From NCBI GenBank assembly GCA_902524895.1, contig CABZFH010000005.1, positions 1 to 64,000 of the forward strand: a DNA stretch of 64,000 nucleotides. Direction: 5' to 3'. How positions within the stretch are numbered: the stretch's first letter is position 1; each line of letters begins with the position of its first letter. The notes below the pieces were generated by a model. It did not search any database. It saw only the letters and a program-made list of their open reading frames with translations, and was not told where the DNA came from. The translations under genes were made by a program, and so were the position numbers. Positions 8,802 through 19,537 of this stretch are shown here, one piece after another. The DNA is from an uncultured Alphaproteobacteria bacterium (lineage in GTDB: Bacteria; Pseudomonadota; Alphaproteobacteria; Methylaequorales; Methylaequoraceae).

Positions 8802-11559
8802 TTTACCAAATACTTCTTTTTCAATGAGAGCTAATTTGTCTAAAAACGAACCTAAGTGGATTCAGTTTTGGAAGCAATTAGATATTGTAAATAAAATAAA
8901 AGAAATTAATAAAGGGAAAAAACCTTTTATTCTTCATGATGGTCCCCCTTACGCAAATGGAAATCTTCATTTAGGACACGCTCTAAATAAGATTTTAAAA
9001 GATATTATTAATAGGTTTCATTTTAAGCTAGGTTTTGACGTTGATTATATTCCAGGATGGGATTGTCATGGTTTGCCCATTGAGTGGAAGATTGAAGAGA
9101 AGTATAAAAAAGCTGGGAAGGACAAGAATACGATTAGTAATCTTAAATTTAGAGCTGAATGTAGAGACTTTGCAAAATCATGGATCGAAATCCAATCAAA
9201 AGAATTTGAAAGACTTGGTATTAATTGCGATTGGAAAAAAATTTATACTACAATGGCAAAAGACTCAGAAGGAATTATCGTAGCTGAACTTTTAAAATGT
9301 TTTGAAGAAGGTAGACTTTATTTAGGTAATAAGCCGGTGATGTGGTCAGTTGTCGAGCAAACAGCTCTCGCAGAAGCAGAAGTTGAATATAAAGACAAGA
9401 GGTCAAAATCAATTTATGTAAAATTCCCAGTTAAAGATTTTCCGGATACAAATATTATTATTTGGACAACAACACCGTGGACATTACCAGGTAATAGAGC
9501 AATTGCTTTTGATAAAAATATAATCTACCAAAAAGTAGTTTTTAAAAATAATTACGAAAAATTTAATATATCAAAGGGAGAAAAAATACTTTTCTCTAAG
9601 AAGTTATTTAAATCGTTTTCAGAATTTAATGGACTTGAAAAATTTGAAATTGAAAAAGAATTTGAAGGAAAAAATTTAGAAGGACTTAATTGTTATCACC
9701 CATTAAAAGATTTAGGATTTAATTTTGATGTACCTTTGTTATCTGGAGATCATGTAACAGAAGATGCCGGTTCAGGATTTGTACACATAGCACCTGGACA
9801 TGGAATTGAAGATTTTGAATTAGGCAAAAAAAATAATATTTCTCCTCCAAAAATTGTAGCAGATGGGGGAATTTATTATGATGAAGTGCCATTTTTTTCG
9901 GGTGTGCATATTTTTAAAGCTGATAATTTGGTGGTAGAAGAATTAGAAAAAAAAAAAATGTTGATAGCTTCTAATGATTTTTCTCACAGTTATCCTCATT
10001 CATGGAGATCTAAAGCACCATTGATATATAGAACTACCTCGCAATGGTTTATTTCAATGACAGAAAAAAATTTAAGAGCAACCGCTCTTGATTCAATAGA
10101 GGATGTAAAATGGTACCCGCCATCAAGTAAAAATAGAATAAAGTCAATGATTGAGGATCGTCCTGATTGGTGTGTGTCAAGACAAAGATCTTGGGGTGTC
10201 CCAATTACTATAATTTTAGACAAAAAAAACAACAGGCCTTTAGTAGATACTGAGATTAATAAAAAAATTATAAAACTTATAAAAGAAAATGGAACTGATA
10301 TTTGGTTTATTAAGCCAGTAGATTTTTTTTTAACAAATAAATATAATCCAGAAAATTATGAAAAAGTTGAAGATATTTTGGATGTCTGGTTTGATTCTGG
10401 TTCAAGTCACGCATTCGTTTTAAAACAGAGGGGGATTAATGAAAAAGCTGACCTATATCTCGAAGGCTCAGATCAGCACAGAGGATGGTTCCAATCTTCT
10501 TTGTTACAATCGTGTGCGAATTATGGGGATGGCCCTTATAAATCAGTTCTAACTCATGGTTTCGTACTTGATAGTAGTGGGAAAAAAATGTCAAAATCTC
10601 TTGGCAACGTAATTTCGCCAAATGATGTGATTAGTAAATATGGAGCAGATATACTCAGATTATGGGTCGCAACCACAAATTATAACGAAGACTTAAGAAT
10701 AAGTTATGAAAGTTTGGATAGGCAAACAGAGACATACCGAAAGATAAGAAATTCCTTAAGATTTTTACTAGGTAACTTAAAGGACTGGAATGATAAAGAA
10801 AAAATTCAACATACCAATTTACCAGAATTAGAAAAATATATTCGCGCAAGATTATTCGAAATTAATTCAAATTTTATTAAAAGTTTAAAAAATTATAATT
10901 TTTATAATGTTTATCAAATAGTTTCAAATTTTTGTAATAACGAACTTTCTTCGCTTTTTTTTGATATAAGAAAAGACACTTTATACTGTGATCATAAAGA
11001 TTCCTTAAAAAGAAATTCAGCAAGAACAGTAATGGTAGATGTATTTAAAACTTTAATTAATTGGCTATCACCTGTTTTAGTTTTTACAAGTGAAGAAGCT
11101 TGGCAAACGTGGAAAGATGAAATTGATAATGGAGCCATTCAAAGTTGTCACTTTGAATTGTATGAAAACCTTCCAAGTGAATGGGAGGATAAAAATTTAA
11201 TTACAAAATGGGAAAAAATAATAAAAGTTAAGAGGGCTGTAAATAACACGATTGAAACCAAAAGGAACGAAAAATTAATTAAAACAAGTTTAGAATGTGA
11301 AGTTTCTATTTACTTCAACAAAAAAGAATACTTCCAAATACTAGAGGATCTAGACTTGAACGATTTTTTCATTACTTCTAAAACTAAAATAAGTCAAAAA
11401 AAAGAAGAGGACTTCGTGTGTTTTGAAGAAGATAAAAATATTTATGTAAAAGTTGAAAAGATTAATGGGAAAAAATGTGACCGCTGTTGGAAGTTTTTCG
11501 ACGAGTTAAACAAAAATTTGATTTGCAATAGGTGTGATGAAGCTATTAAAATATCTTAA
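8776..11559 (+). CDS. ileS: Isoleucyl-tRNA synthetase
   Basis: HDGPPYANGNLHLGHALNKILKD, KKMSKSLGN, C-terminal CDRCW..CNRC Zn site. Confidence 0.98.
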   Translation: MKNLSQTINLPNTSFSMRANLSKNEPKWIQFWKQLDIVNKIKEINKGKKPFILHDGPPYANGNLHLGHALNKILKDIINRFHFKLGFDVDYIPGWDCHGLPIEWKIEEKYKKAGKDKNTISNLKFRAECRDFAKSWIEIQSKEFERLGINCDWKKIYTTMAKDSEGIIVAELLKCFEEGRLYLGNKPVMWSVVEQTALAEAEVEYKDKRSKSIYVKFPVKDFPDTNIIIWTTTPWTLPGNRAIAFDKNIIYQKVVFKNNYEKFNISKGEKILFSKKLFKSFSEFNGLEKFEIEKEFEGKNLEGLNCYHPLKDLGFNFDVPLLSGDHVTEDAGSGFVHIAPGHGIEDFELGKKNNISPPKIVADGGIYYDEVPFFSGVHIFKADNLVVEELEKKKMLIASNDFSHSYPHSWRSKAPLIYRTTSQWFISMTEKNLRATALDSIEDVKWYPPSSKNRIKSMIEDRPDWCVSRQRSWGVPITIILDKKNNRPLVDTEINKKIIKLIKENGTDIWFIKPVDFFLTNKYNPENYEKVEDILDVWFDSGSSHAFVLKQRGINEKADLYLEGSDQHRGWFQSSLLQSCANYGDGPYKSVLTHGFVLDSSGKKMSKSLGNVISPNDVISKYGADILRLWVATTNYNEDLRISYESLDRQTETYRKIRNSLRFLLGNLKDWNDKEKIQHTNLPELEKYIRARLFEINSNFIKSLKNYNFYNVYQIVSNFCNNELSSLFFDIRKDTLYCDHKDSLKRNSARTVMVDVFKTLINWLSPVLVFTSEEAWQTWKDEIDNGAIQSCHFELYENLPSEWEDKNLITKWEKIIKVKRAVNNTIETKRNEKLIKTSLECEVSIYFNKKEYFQILEDLDLNDFFITSKTKISQKKEEDFVCFEEDKNIYVKVEKINGKKCDRCWKFFDELNKNLICNRCDEAIKIS

Positions 11560-12028
11560 TTTAAGAAAATCATTATTTTTTTTATTATCAATACTGTTAT
11601 TTTTTTTTGATCAGTTAACTAAATATTATGTGGTGTTAAACAGTGAGTTATTAATTTATGGTATTAAAATTACGTCATTTTTTAATTTGGTCTATGTTAT
11701 TAATAAAGGCATTAGTTTTGGTTTGTTGGCAGATTTTAATATTTCGTTTTACTTAGGAATTTTTTCATTTTTGGCATCTATTTTTATAATCCTTTGGATG
11801 TTAAAAACAAAAAATATTTATGAGACTTTAGCATTGAGTATGATTTTAGGAGGAGCACTTGGAAATGGGTTTGATAGAATAAAAGATTCCTACGTTGTCG
11901 ACTTTATTGATGTTCATATTGCAGATTATCACTGGCCGGCTTTTAATTTTGCAGATCTATGTATTTCGTTAGGCGCAATACTTTATATAAGTTATAATTA
12001 TTTATTTATTATTGAACGAAAAAAATAA
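11534..12028 (+). CDS. lspA: Lipoprotein signal peptidase
   Basis: DQLTKYYV, GGALGNGFDRI, VVDFIDVHIADYHWPAFNFADLCIS catalytic Asp motifs; start may be ATG 11537. Confidence 0.95.
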   Translation: MMKLLKYLNLRKSLFFLLSILLFFFDQLTKYYVVLNSELLIYGIKITSFFNLVYVINKGISFGLLADFNISFYLGIFSFLASIFIILWMLKTKNIYETLALSMILGGALGNGFDRIKDSYVVDFIDVHIADYHWPAFNFADLCISLGAILYISYNYLFIIERKK

Positions 12029-12128
12029 ATTATATACTTTGAAAATACTTTAACAAATGTTATCTATAATATTATACTATATGTATTAACATATTGAAAT
12101 TAAAAACAACATTTAGTGTTATTATTTT

Positions 12129-12779
12129 ATGAACAAGCTTTTACCAACATCATTTATTACAAATAAAAATAAAACCATTTTGCTGACAATAATTTTTACT
12201 TTTTGTCTGAATTCATGTTCCACAATTGAGTCTGGCTGGGACTCAATAACTAGTGCTGGCACTTATGTTTACGACTCAGCAGTTGGACTCTGGGAGGACG
12301 AAGAGCCAGAAGAAAGTGAGGCTGTCGTAATTGAGGAAGTTTATGAAATTCCAGATTTTGATGTCCCAAATACTGAAAACAACTTTACCAATCAATTTAA
12401 TAACCCAAATGAATTTAATATGCAAAATTCTCAAGTTCCTCAATTCTATGATCCAGTTTATAGAAGTGCAAGACAATATTATAGTGTAAGTCCTAATGGT
12501 TCGCCATTACCTGCACCACCCCCACCTCCATTTCCACAATATTCAATTGAACCTAATGATGGATATTATGGATTTTCTCCTTCACAAAAATTTGGTTTGG
12601 GATCTCAAATAACACCCACCTACAATGAAAATCTAATAATTAACGATAATATTAGTGGTAACATCTCAAGTAATCTGTCTGAAGAGGAAGAGATGGAGTT
12701 GTACGGGATAGAAAACAATTGCATAAGAGTAATAAATGACTATATGAACGGTGGATATAAATGTGATGATTTCGATTAG
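12129..12779 (+). CDS. Hypothetical proline-rich lipoprotein
   Basis: Signal peptide with lipobox FCLNSC; acidic segment; LPAPPPPPFPQY; no recognised domain. Confidence 0.7.
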   Translation: MNKLLPTSFITNKNKTILLTIIFTFCLNSCSTIESGWDSITSAGTYVYDSAVGLWEDEEPEESEAVVIEEVYEIPDFDVPNTENNFTNQFNNPNEFNMQNSQVPQFYDPVYRSARQYYSVSPNGSPLPAPPPPPFPQYSIEPNDGYYGFSPSQKFGLGSQITPTYNENLIINDNISGNISSNLSEEEEMELYGIENNCIRVINDYMNGGYKCDDFD

Positions 12780-13380
12780 ATTGTATATTAAGTTATTAGT
12801 TTTCATTCCATGTCTTTTACTAGGATCATGCGAATCATTAAAAAATGCAACTGGTTTTTCAAAACCATCAGTAGAAGATAACATCGCATCAGAAACACCT
12901 GAGTTGGTTTTACCACCGGACTTTGAAGCCCGGCCACGTATACAATCAAGAAACACATATGATGTTCAAGATAATCAATTTAATGATCAAGATTTTTTGG
13001 TTCAAGATAGAAAAAGTACAGGTATGTTTGTGGTTCCAAAAGCTCAAAATTTCGTTGCTCCTGAAGTGATTGTTCCTTCGGCCAAATCTCCATCAGAGTC
13101 AATAGAAAAGTTTAGAAGAAATAAAAAGTTTTCAATTGGTCAATGGATTTATTCTCAGTCAGTCAACAATTTTAGAAATGGGAATCTATATTACAGACCA
13201 AACTATGATAAAGGGTATAACTTCTCAAGACGTTATATACCAGATTCTTATAGTAATGGTATAGAATCTAATTTCGGTAATAATCTACAAAGCAGAGAGA
13301 TTTCTGATTTACCTGACCAAGAATTTCTTACTGGTGAAAATCTAATAAAAGATTTTGAAAATCTTCCGACAATCGAATAA
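12751..13380 (+). CDS. DUF3035/BamF-like lipoprotein
   Basis: Lipobox LLLGSC; N-terminal ETPELVLPPDFEARPR motif; located between lspA and the M16 peptidase pair. Confidence 0.7.
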   Translation: MDINVMISIRLYIKLLVFIPCLLLGSCESLKNATGFSKPSVEDNIASETPELVLPPDFEARPRIQSRNTYDVQDNQFNDQDFLVQDRKSTGMFVVPKAQNFVAPEVIVPSAKSPSESIEKFRRNKKFSIGQWIYSQSVNNFRNGNLYYRPNYDKGYNFSRRYIPDSYSNGIESNFGNNLQSREISDLPDQEFLTGENLIKDFENLPTIE

Positions 13381-13386
13381 TTTACG

Positions 13387-14697
13387 ATGAAACTGATTTT
13401 TTTTTTTATTATTTTCTTTTCTTTCACTAGTTCAAAATCAAAACTTTTTGATGCAAAACAATTTAAATTAGAAAATGGTTTGCAAGTTATAGTAATTGAA
13501 AACTCAAGAGCACCAGTTGTGTCACAGATGATTTGGTACAACGTAGGATCCATAGATGAGAAATTTGGAAAAAGCGGTTTAGCTCATTTTTTAGAACATC
13601 TAATGTTCAAAGGTACAAAAAAGTATCCAAGCGGATACTATTCAAAATATATTTCTAAAAATGGCGGTACCGAAAACGCGTTTACAAGTTTTGATTATAC
13701 TGCTTACTATCAAATTGTACCAACTGAACATTTAGAAAAAATTGTGGAATTAGAAGCAGATAGAATGATAAATCTAACTTTAACTGATGAACAAGTTGAA
13801 ACTGAAAAAAAAGTTATTTTGGAAGAAAGATATCAAAGAATTGATAGCAAACCTTCAGCTATTCTTGATGAGTCAATTAGAAAAAGTTTATTTCCGAATC
13901 ATACATATGGTACACCTATAATTGGTTGGGAACATGAAATAAAGGCATTAACAATTGATGATGTCAGAAAATTCTACAATGACTATTATAATCCGAAAAA
14001 TGCGATTTTAATTCTCTCAGGCGATGTAAGTTTAAAAAAAGCAAAAGAATTTTCAAAAAAATATTTTGGTAAAATTAAGGTTAAAAATCAAATTAATATT
14101 AATAGAATTAAATTAAATGACCCTGTTTTAAGGACAAATATCAGGATCAATTATGATGACGAAAATGTTAAACAGAAAATTTGGAAACGTTCATTTAAAA
14201 CTAGTTCATACAAAGAATCTATAAAAAATGGCATCGCATTAGACTTGGGACTAAAAATTCTTACTGGAGGATCAACTAGTATATTATATAGAGAATTAGT
14301 TGAAAAAAAGAAGTTAGTTTCATCTATTGGTGGATACTATCAAGGCATGTCAAGAGATAAAGCAACTGTAAATTTTTATGCTATTCCTAATGAAAATGTT
14401 GAAATTTCTAATTTAGAAAAACAAATATACGAAATTATGAAAAAATCTGTAGTTAATGGAATTACCGAAGATAGATTTACTCTTCAAAAAAAAAAATATG
14501 AATACGAATCTATTTATCTTAGAGATAGTATTTTTCAACCTGCTCAAATAGTTGGTGAAGCATTATCTGTTGGAATTGCGTTGGAAGAAATCGAGCGTTG
14601 GGATGAATTTTTAAATGAGATAACTATTGACGACGTAAAAAATGAGCTCAAGAAATTCATTAAAAATAATAATTACGTAACTGGATTGCTTGGATAA
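13387..14697 (+). CDS. M16 family zinc peptidase (active-type subunit)
   Basis: HFLEHLMFKGTKK (HxxEH) motif, signal peptide. Confidence 0.93.
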   Translation: MKLIFFFIIFFSFTSSKSKLFDAKQFKLENGLQVIVIENSRAPVVSQMIWYNVGSIDEKFGKSGLAHFLEHLMFKGTKKYPSGYYSKYISKNGGTENAFTSFDYTAYYQIVPTEHLEKIVELEADRMINLTLTDEQVETEKKVILEERYQRIDSKPSAILDESIRKSLFPNHTYGTPIIGWEHEIKALTIDDVRKFYNDYYNPKNAILILSGDVSLKKAKEFSKKYFGKIKVKNQININRIKLNDPVLRTNIRINYDDENVKQKIWKRSFKTSSYKESIKNGIALDLGLKILTGGSTSILYRELVEKKKLVSSIGGYYQGMSRDKATVNFYAIPNENVEISNLEKQIYEIMKKSVVNGITEDRFTLQKKKYEYESIYLRDSIFQPAQIVGEALSVGIALEEIERWDEFLNEITIDDVKNELKKFIKNNNYVTGLLG

Positions 14698-15988
14698 AAT
14701 GATAATATATGTTTTTCTATTCTTTTTGTTTAATTCTATAAATCTTTTAGCTTTGGATGTTGAAGAAATTGTATCTGAAAGAAACGTTAAAGCTTGGATA
14801 GTTGAAGATAACTCAGTTCCTATCATTAGTATGAACCTTACTTTTAAAGGTGGGGCTTATTTTGATACGTTTGGTAAAGAAGGGACTTCGACGTTCGTAG
14901 CAGCTTTATTGGATGAGGGCGCAGGAAGTCTTACTAGTAAGGAATTCAAAGACGAAATGAATAAGCTAGGAATGAAACTTGATTTTAGGTCCTCTAAAGA
15001 TGAACTTTCGGTATCTTTTCAGACAATATCCAAAAATAAAAAAAAAAGTTTTAAACTTCTGAGAAGTGCTCTAATAGAACCTCGATTTGATTCCGAAGAG
15101 ATTGAGAAAATTAGAAATCAAATCATTTCAAGTATAAAGATTAATGAATCAAATCTTCGATCTTTTTCTTCTCAACAATTTGAAAAAAACTTTTATTTAG
15201 ATCACAAGTTTTCGAGAAATGTAGAGGGTTCTTTGAAGTCAATTAAAGATATAAAAAAAACTGATCTTGAGGAATACCAAAGAAAAAACTTTACTAAGTC
15301 AAATTTAATAGTTGGTATTTCTGGAGATATATCAAAATCAGAAATGAAAGAACAATTAGATGTACTATTTGGAGATCTACCTAAAGGAGATAAGAAGAAT
15401 TTTTTCATAAATGGAATTAAAGAATTGAGAGCCGGAGAATTAAAGATAAAGAAGAAATCGCCTCAAACCTCAGTTATTTTTGGGCACAATGGTTTTCACA
15501 GAAATGATGAAAAATACTTTGCTGCACGAATAGCAAATTATGTATTAGGTGGTGGTGGTTTTCAATCTAAACTTTACAAAAAGATAAGAGAAGAAAACGG
15601 GTTGGTTTATTCAATTTATTCTTACTTGCTTCCAAATGCAGCTGGGGGAATTATTCTTGGAGGATTTCAAACAAAAAATGAAAATGTTCATACGACACTC
15701 GATCTACTTAAAAAGGAGTGGTTGAATATTAAAGAAAAGGGAATAACCCAAGAAGAATTAAATAATGCAAAATCATATTTTATTGGATCATTCTCAAGAA
15801 GTTTTTCAAGCACAAAATCTATTGCTGCATTATTAAACACCGTTCAAACATACAAACTTGGAATTGACTATTTCGATAGACGTTCAAAAATTATTGAAGA
15901 TATAACCTTGTCATTTGTGAATAAAGTTTGTAAAGATTTTTTTAGACCAAACGAATTATTCTTTACAATTGTCGGAGATATTTCTTAA
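14690..15988 (+). CDS. M16 family peptidase-like protein (second subunit, HxxEH not evident)
   Basis: Processing-peptidase fold features: LRSSKDELSVSF, GGGGFQSKLYKKIREENGLVYSIYS; tandem with the preceding M16. Confidence 0.9.
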   Translation: MDKMIIYVFLFFLFNSINLLALDVEEIVSERNVKAWIVEDNSVPIISMNLTFKGGAYFDTFGKEGTSTFVAALLDEGAGSLTSKEFKDEMNKLGMKLDFRSSKDELSVSFQTISKNKKKSFKLLRSALIEPRFDSEEIEKIRNQIISSIKINESNLRSFSSQQFEKNFYLDHKFSRNVEGSLKSIKDIKKTDLEEYQRKNFTKSNLIVGISGDISKSEMKEQLDVLFGDLPKGDKKNFFINGIKELRAGELKIKKKSPQTSVIFGHNGFHRNDEKYFAARIANYVLGGGGFQSKLYKKIREENGLVYSIYSYLLPNAAGGIILGGFQTKNENVHTTLDLLKKEWLNIKEKGITQEELNNAKSYFIGSFSRSFSSTKSIAALLNTVQTYKLGIDYFDRRSKIIEDITLSFVNKVCKDFFRPNELFFTIVGDIS

Positions 15989-17241
15989 TGAGATATGAGC
16001 AAAACTTTTATAATATTAATTACAAAATTACTAAATCTGAAAAAAATAAATTAAAAAAAACTTTTATAAAAATAAATGAATCAATTGAAAAATTAAATCT
16101 ACCTTGCTTATCGATTGTTAAAAACAACTCTTATCTTAAAGAAATGCGAGATATGACAAAAAAATATGGAAAATTTAAGAATATTCTTATCTGTGGTACC
16201 GGAGGTTCAAGTTTGGGAGGTAAAACTCTCTGCGAACTTAATAAAACCAAAAATTTGAATAAAAAAATTCCAAATTTGTATTTTATCGAAAACGTAGACC
16301 CAACGCCTATACTAAATATTTTAAATAATATAGATTTGGAAAAAACTGCAACTATTGTTATTTCTAAATCTGGGGAAACAATTGAAACATTATGTCAATT
16401 TTTCTTAATATACAACTTCTATAAAAAAAAACGAAAAAGTTTAAAATCCAAACTTTTAGTTATCACAGAAAATAAGATAAGTACGTTAAAAAAGATATAT
16501 GAAGAAACAAATTGTGACTATCTGATTCATGATAACAAAATAGGTGGCCGTTTTTCTGTATTTTCAAATGTGGCTCTTTTACCAGCTTTGCTCTCCTCAG
16601 TTGATATCGATGGTATTATTAGGGGAGGAAAAGAGGTTCTTGAAGATTTTCAAAATTCTAAGGATTTGTTTTCAATAAAACCTATCCTATCAGCTTATTA
16701 CAGTTTTAAACTTATGCGTTCAAAGTTTAAACAATTTGTATTAATGCCTTATTCAGATGCACTAGTTAACTTTTCGTTATGGTATAGGCAACTTTGGGGA
16801 GAAAGCATTGGAAAAGAAGGAAAGGGGTCAACTCCTATAAATGCAATTGGAACTATTGATCAACATAGTCAATTACAGCTTTATTTAGATGGTCCAAAAG
16901 ATAAATTTATAAGCATTGTTGGAATTAATCGTTATTGTAGAAGTTTTAGTCTAAAAACAAATCTTTCAAAACAATTTGTATATTCACCATTAGATAAGAA
17001 GAGTATGGAGAGCCTGTTTAAGGCAGAACAGAAAGCTACTTTTGATACAATCAAAAAAAAAAAAATTCCGTTAAGAAAAATCGACGTTGATTTCTTAGAT
17101 GAAATTAGTTTAGGATCATTGTTAATGCATTTTTTTTTAGAAACAATTTTTACTTGTTATCTATTAAATATTAACCCATTTGATCAACCTGCGGTTGAGG
17201 AAGGAAAAATTCTTACGAAAAAATATCTTAAAGATGAATGA
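15988..17241 (+). CDS. pgi: Glucose-6-phosphate isomerase
   Basis: CGTGGSSLGGKTL, VISKSGETIETL, GGRFSVFSNVALLP, WGESIGKEGKGSTPI. Confidence 0.93.
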   Translation: MRYEQNFYNINYKITKSEKNKLKKTFIKINESIEKLNLPCLSIVKNNSYLKEMRDMTKKYGKFKNILICGTGGSSLGGKTLCELNKTKNLNKKIPNLYFIENVDPTPILNILNNIDLEKTATIVISKSGETIETLCQFFLIYNFYKKKRKSLKSKLLVITENKISTLKKIYEETNCDYLIHDNKIGGRFSVFSNVALLPALLSSVDIDGIIRGGKEVLEDFQNSKDLFSIKPILSAYYSFKLMRSKFKQFVLMPYSDALVNFSLWYRQLWGESIGKEGKGSTPINAIGTIDQHSQLQLYLDGPKDKFISIVGINRYCRSFSLKTNLSKQFVYSPLDKKSMESLFKAEQKATFDTIKKKKIPLRKIDVDFLDEISLGSLLMHFFLETIFTCYLLNINPFDQPAVEEGKILTKKYLKDE

Positions 17242-18979
17242 AATAAAAGAATTACCTCAAGAGTTAATAAATAAAATATCTGCAGGCGAAGTTATTGAAA
17301 GACCATCATCAGTTGTAAAAGAATTGGTCGAAAACAGCATCGATGCGAAATCTTCTATTATTGATATATATATAAGAAATGGTGGAAAGACCGAAATTAG
17401 AGTTTCAGACAATGGAGTTGGTATAAATTCAAAAGATGTGAAATTAGCTTTTAAAAGACACGCCACATCAAAGTTATCAGATCATAACCTTCAAAAAATC
17501 AGTACTTTAGGTTTCAGAGGTGAGGCATTATCTTCTATCGCATCAATATCTAGAATGAAAATATACACAAGTATATCTGATATAGCTGATGGAAAAAGTT
17601 TTGAGGTTAACTCTGGACTAATTGGGGAATTAAAGCCATCACCAAGGAAAATAGGAACGACTATTGAAGTTAATGAATTGTTTTACACTACTCCAGCAAG
17701 GTTAAAGTTTCTAAAAACTGAGAATTATGAAACTTTATTAATTAAGCAGTGTATTCAAAAATTAGCACTTTCAAACCCCGAAATTGAATTTAATTTTTAT
17801 AGTAATGAGAAAAAAATCATATCTTCTTTAGCATCTAACAATCCTAATTCTAATAAAAAGTTAGAACATAGGATTGTATCATTATTTGGATCTGAGTTTT
17901 TTAAAAATTTAATATGGTTTAATGAAAAAATTGACTGTTATAACTTTTATGGATTTATAGGTCTTCCAACCTTTCATCATTCTAATAGTGCAAAGCAGTT
18001 TACTTTTGTCAACAAAAGACCAATTCATGATAGATATTTATATAATTCAATTAAAGCAGCCTATAAAGATTTTTTATCGTATGATAGATTTCCTCAAGTA
18101 GTTCTTTTTATAAATTCTCCTTTAGAGGACGTTGATATAAATGTGCATCCAACAAAAAATGAAGTTCGTTTTAAAAATATGCAAAATCTTAGATCTTTAC
18201 TAGTAAGATCAATCAAAAAAGGTTTAGAATCAGCAGGACATAGATCGAGTACTATTAATACTTTCAAGACTCTAGATATTATAAATAAAAATAAGAATAA
18301 TTTAAATTTCATGACAAAAAAGGTTGAAGATCCCCTTTTATCTAATAACTATTTTAAAGAAGCAAATAGTAAAAATTCAACTGAAGAAATTTGTCAAGAT
18401 TATCCTTTGGGTCTAGCGAAAAGTCAATTTCACGAAACTTATATTATTTCACAAACAAAAAATGGTATTGTGATAATCGATCAGCATGCTGCACACGAAA
18501 GGATAGTTTATGAAAAATTAAAAAAAAATTATAATCAAAATAATTTAGAAACCCAAATATTGTTAATACCCGAAATCATAGAAGTTATTTCTGAGGAACT
18601 AGATATACTTTTAAATCATCGAGATTTTCTAGCTAGATATAGTTTATTAATTGAAAAGTTTTCGAATGAATCCATTATAGTCAGAGAAGTTCCATTAATA
18701 CTAATAAATTGCAATATAAGTCTGCTTATGAAGGATATAATTTCTGACTTGATTGAAATTGGTGATAGTCAAATTTTAGAGACAAATATTAATAAGATAT
18801 GTTCTTCAATGGCTTGTCATGGTTCAATTAGAGCTGGTAGGCAAATGTATCAAGATGAAATGAATAAGCTCCTCAGGGAAATGGAATCTACACCATTTTC
18901 TGGCCAATGTAATCATGGCAGACCTACCTACATAGAACTTAATTTAAATCAAATTGAAAGTCTATTTGGAAGAAAATAA
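17234..18979 (+). CDS. mutL: DNA mismatch repair protein MutL
   Basis: LPQELINKISAGEVIERPSSVVKELVENSIDA; GFRGEALSSIASIS; C-terminal ACHGSIRAG, CNHGRPT; likely start ATG 17234 inside the listed ORF. Confidence 0.97.
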   Translation: MNEIKELPQELINKISAGEVIERPSSVVKELVENSIDAKSSIIDIYIRNGGKTEIRVSDNGVGINSKDVKLAFKRHATSKLSDHNLQKISTLGFRGEALSSIASISRMKIYTSISDIADGKSFEVNSGLIGELKPSPRKIGTTIEVNELFYTTPARLKFLKTENYETLLIKQCIQKLALSNPEIEFNFYSNEKKIISSLASNNPNSNKKLEHRIVSLFGSEFFKNLIWFNEKIDCYNFYGFIGLPTFHHSNSAKQFTFVNKRPIHDRYLYNSIKAAYKDFLSYDRFPQVVLFINSPLEDVDINVHPTKNEVRFKNMQNLRSLLVRSIKKGLESAGHRSSTINTFKTLDIINKNKNNLNFMTKKVEDPLLSNNYFKEANSKNSTEEICQDYPLGLAKSQFHETYIISQTKNGIVIIDQHAAHERIVYEKLKKNYNQNNLETQILLIPEIIEVISEELDILLNHRDFLARYSLLIEKFSNESIIVREVPLILINCNISLLMKDIISDLIEIGDSQILETNINKICSSMACHGSIRAGRQMYQDEMNKLLREMESTPFSGQCNHGRPTYIELNLNQIESLFGRK

Positions 18980-19537
18980 CTAATTTATTTTTATAAATGA
19001 AAATTTAGAATTACCATTTTTCTTAATTTTCATTAAACTTACGAAACTATCTTCAGAAATGTCTTCTTTTTTAAAGGTTTCTACAACACCAATAGAACCT
19101 GTGTTTATAAGTTTACAAAAAACAAGATTGGAAATTACATGATTACTTATAGTTTTTATATATGGAGCATCAAGAAAAAAAATATCAAATTTCTTACTAA
19201 TTTTTACTTTTTTAGTTAAGTCAAGTTTATAAAAATTACATTGCGATAAAATATTTAAATTTTTGCAATTTTTTTTTGTAATTCTTAGAGATTTTTCGGA
19301 ATTATCAATGAATGTTACAAATTTTGCTCCTCTTGAAATTGTTTCAATTCCTAGAGATCCAGTTCCACAAAAACCGTCAAGAACATTTGAACCACTAAAT
19401 GAAGTATTTTCCTTAATTAAAAGAGATTCTAGCGTGCTAAAAATCATTTCTTTTGCACGATAAGAGGTAGGTCGTAATTTTAATTTACCTGAACTAATTA
19501 TTTTACTTTTTTTAAGTTTACCTGAAATAATTCTCAC
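18980..19537 (-). CDS. rsmD: 16S rRNA (guanine966-N2)-methyltransferase RsmD
   Basis: MRIISGKLKKSKI, RPTSYRAKEMIFSTLES, DGFCGTGSLGIE, FLDAPY. Confidence 0.93.
   Translation of the reverse strand: MRIISGKLKKSKIISSGKLKLRPTSYRAKEMIFSTLESLLIKENTSFSGSNVLDGFCGTGSLGIETISRGAKFVTFIDNSEKSLRITKKNCKNLNILSQCNFYKLDLTKKVKISKKFDIFFLDAPYIKTISNHVISNLVFCKLINTGSIGVVETFKKEDISEDSFVSLMKIKKNGNSKFSFIKIN

Noticed and set aside
12276-12956. Minus-strand ORFs 12276-12476 and 12666-12956 as real genes
   Set aside because: Overlap two plus-strand lipoprotein genes with clear signal peptides and lipoboxes; no recognisable domains.
17180-17233. Extended MutL N-terminus from the track start
   Set aside because: The extra residues are out-of-frame pgi sequence; MutL homology begins at ATG 17234.
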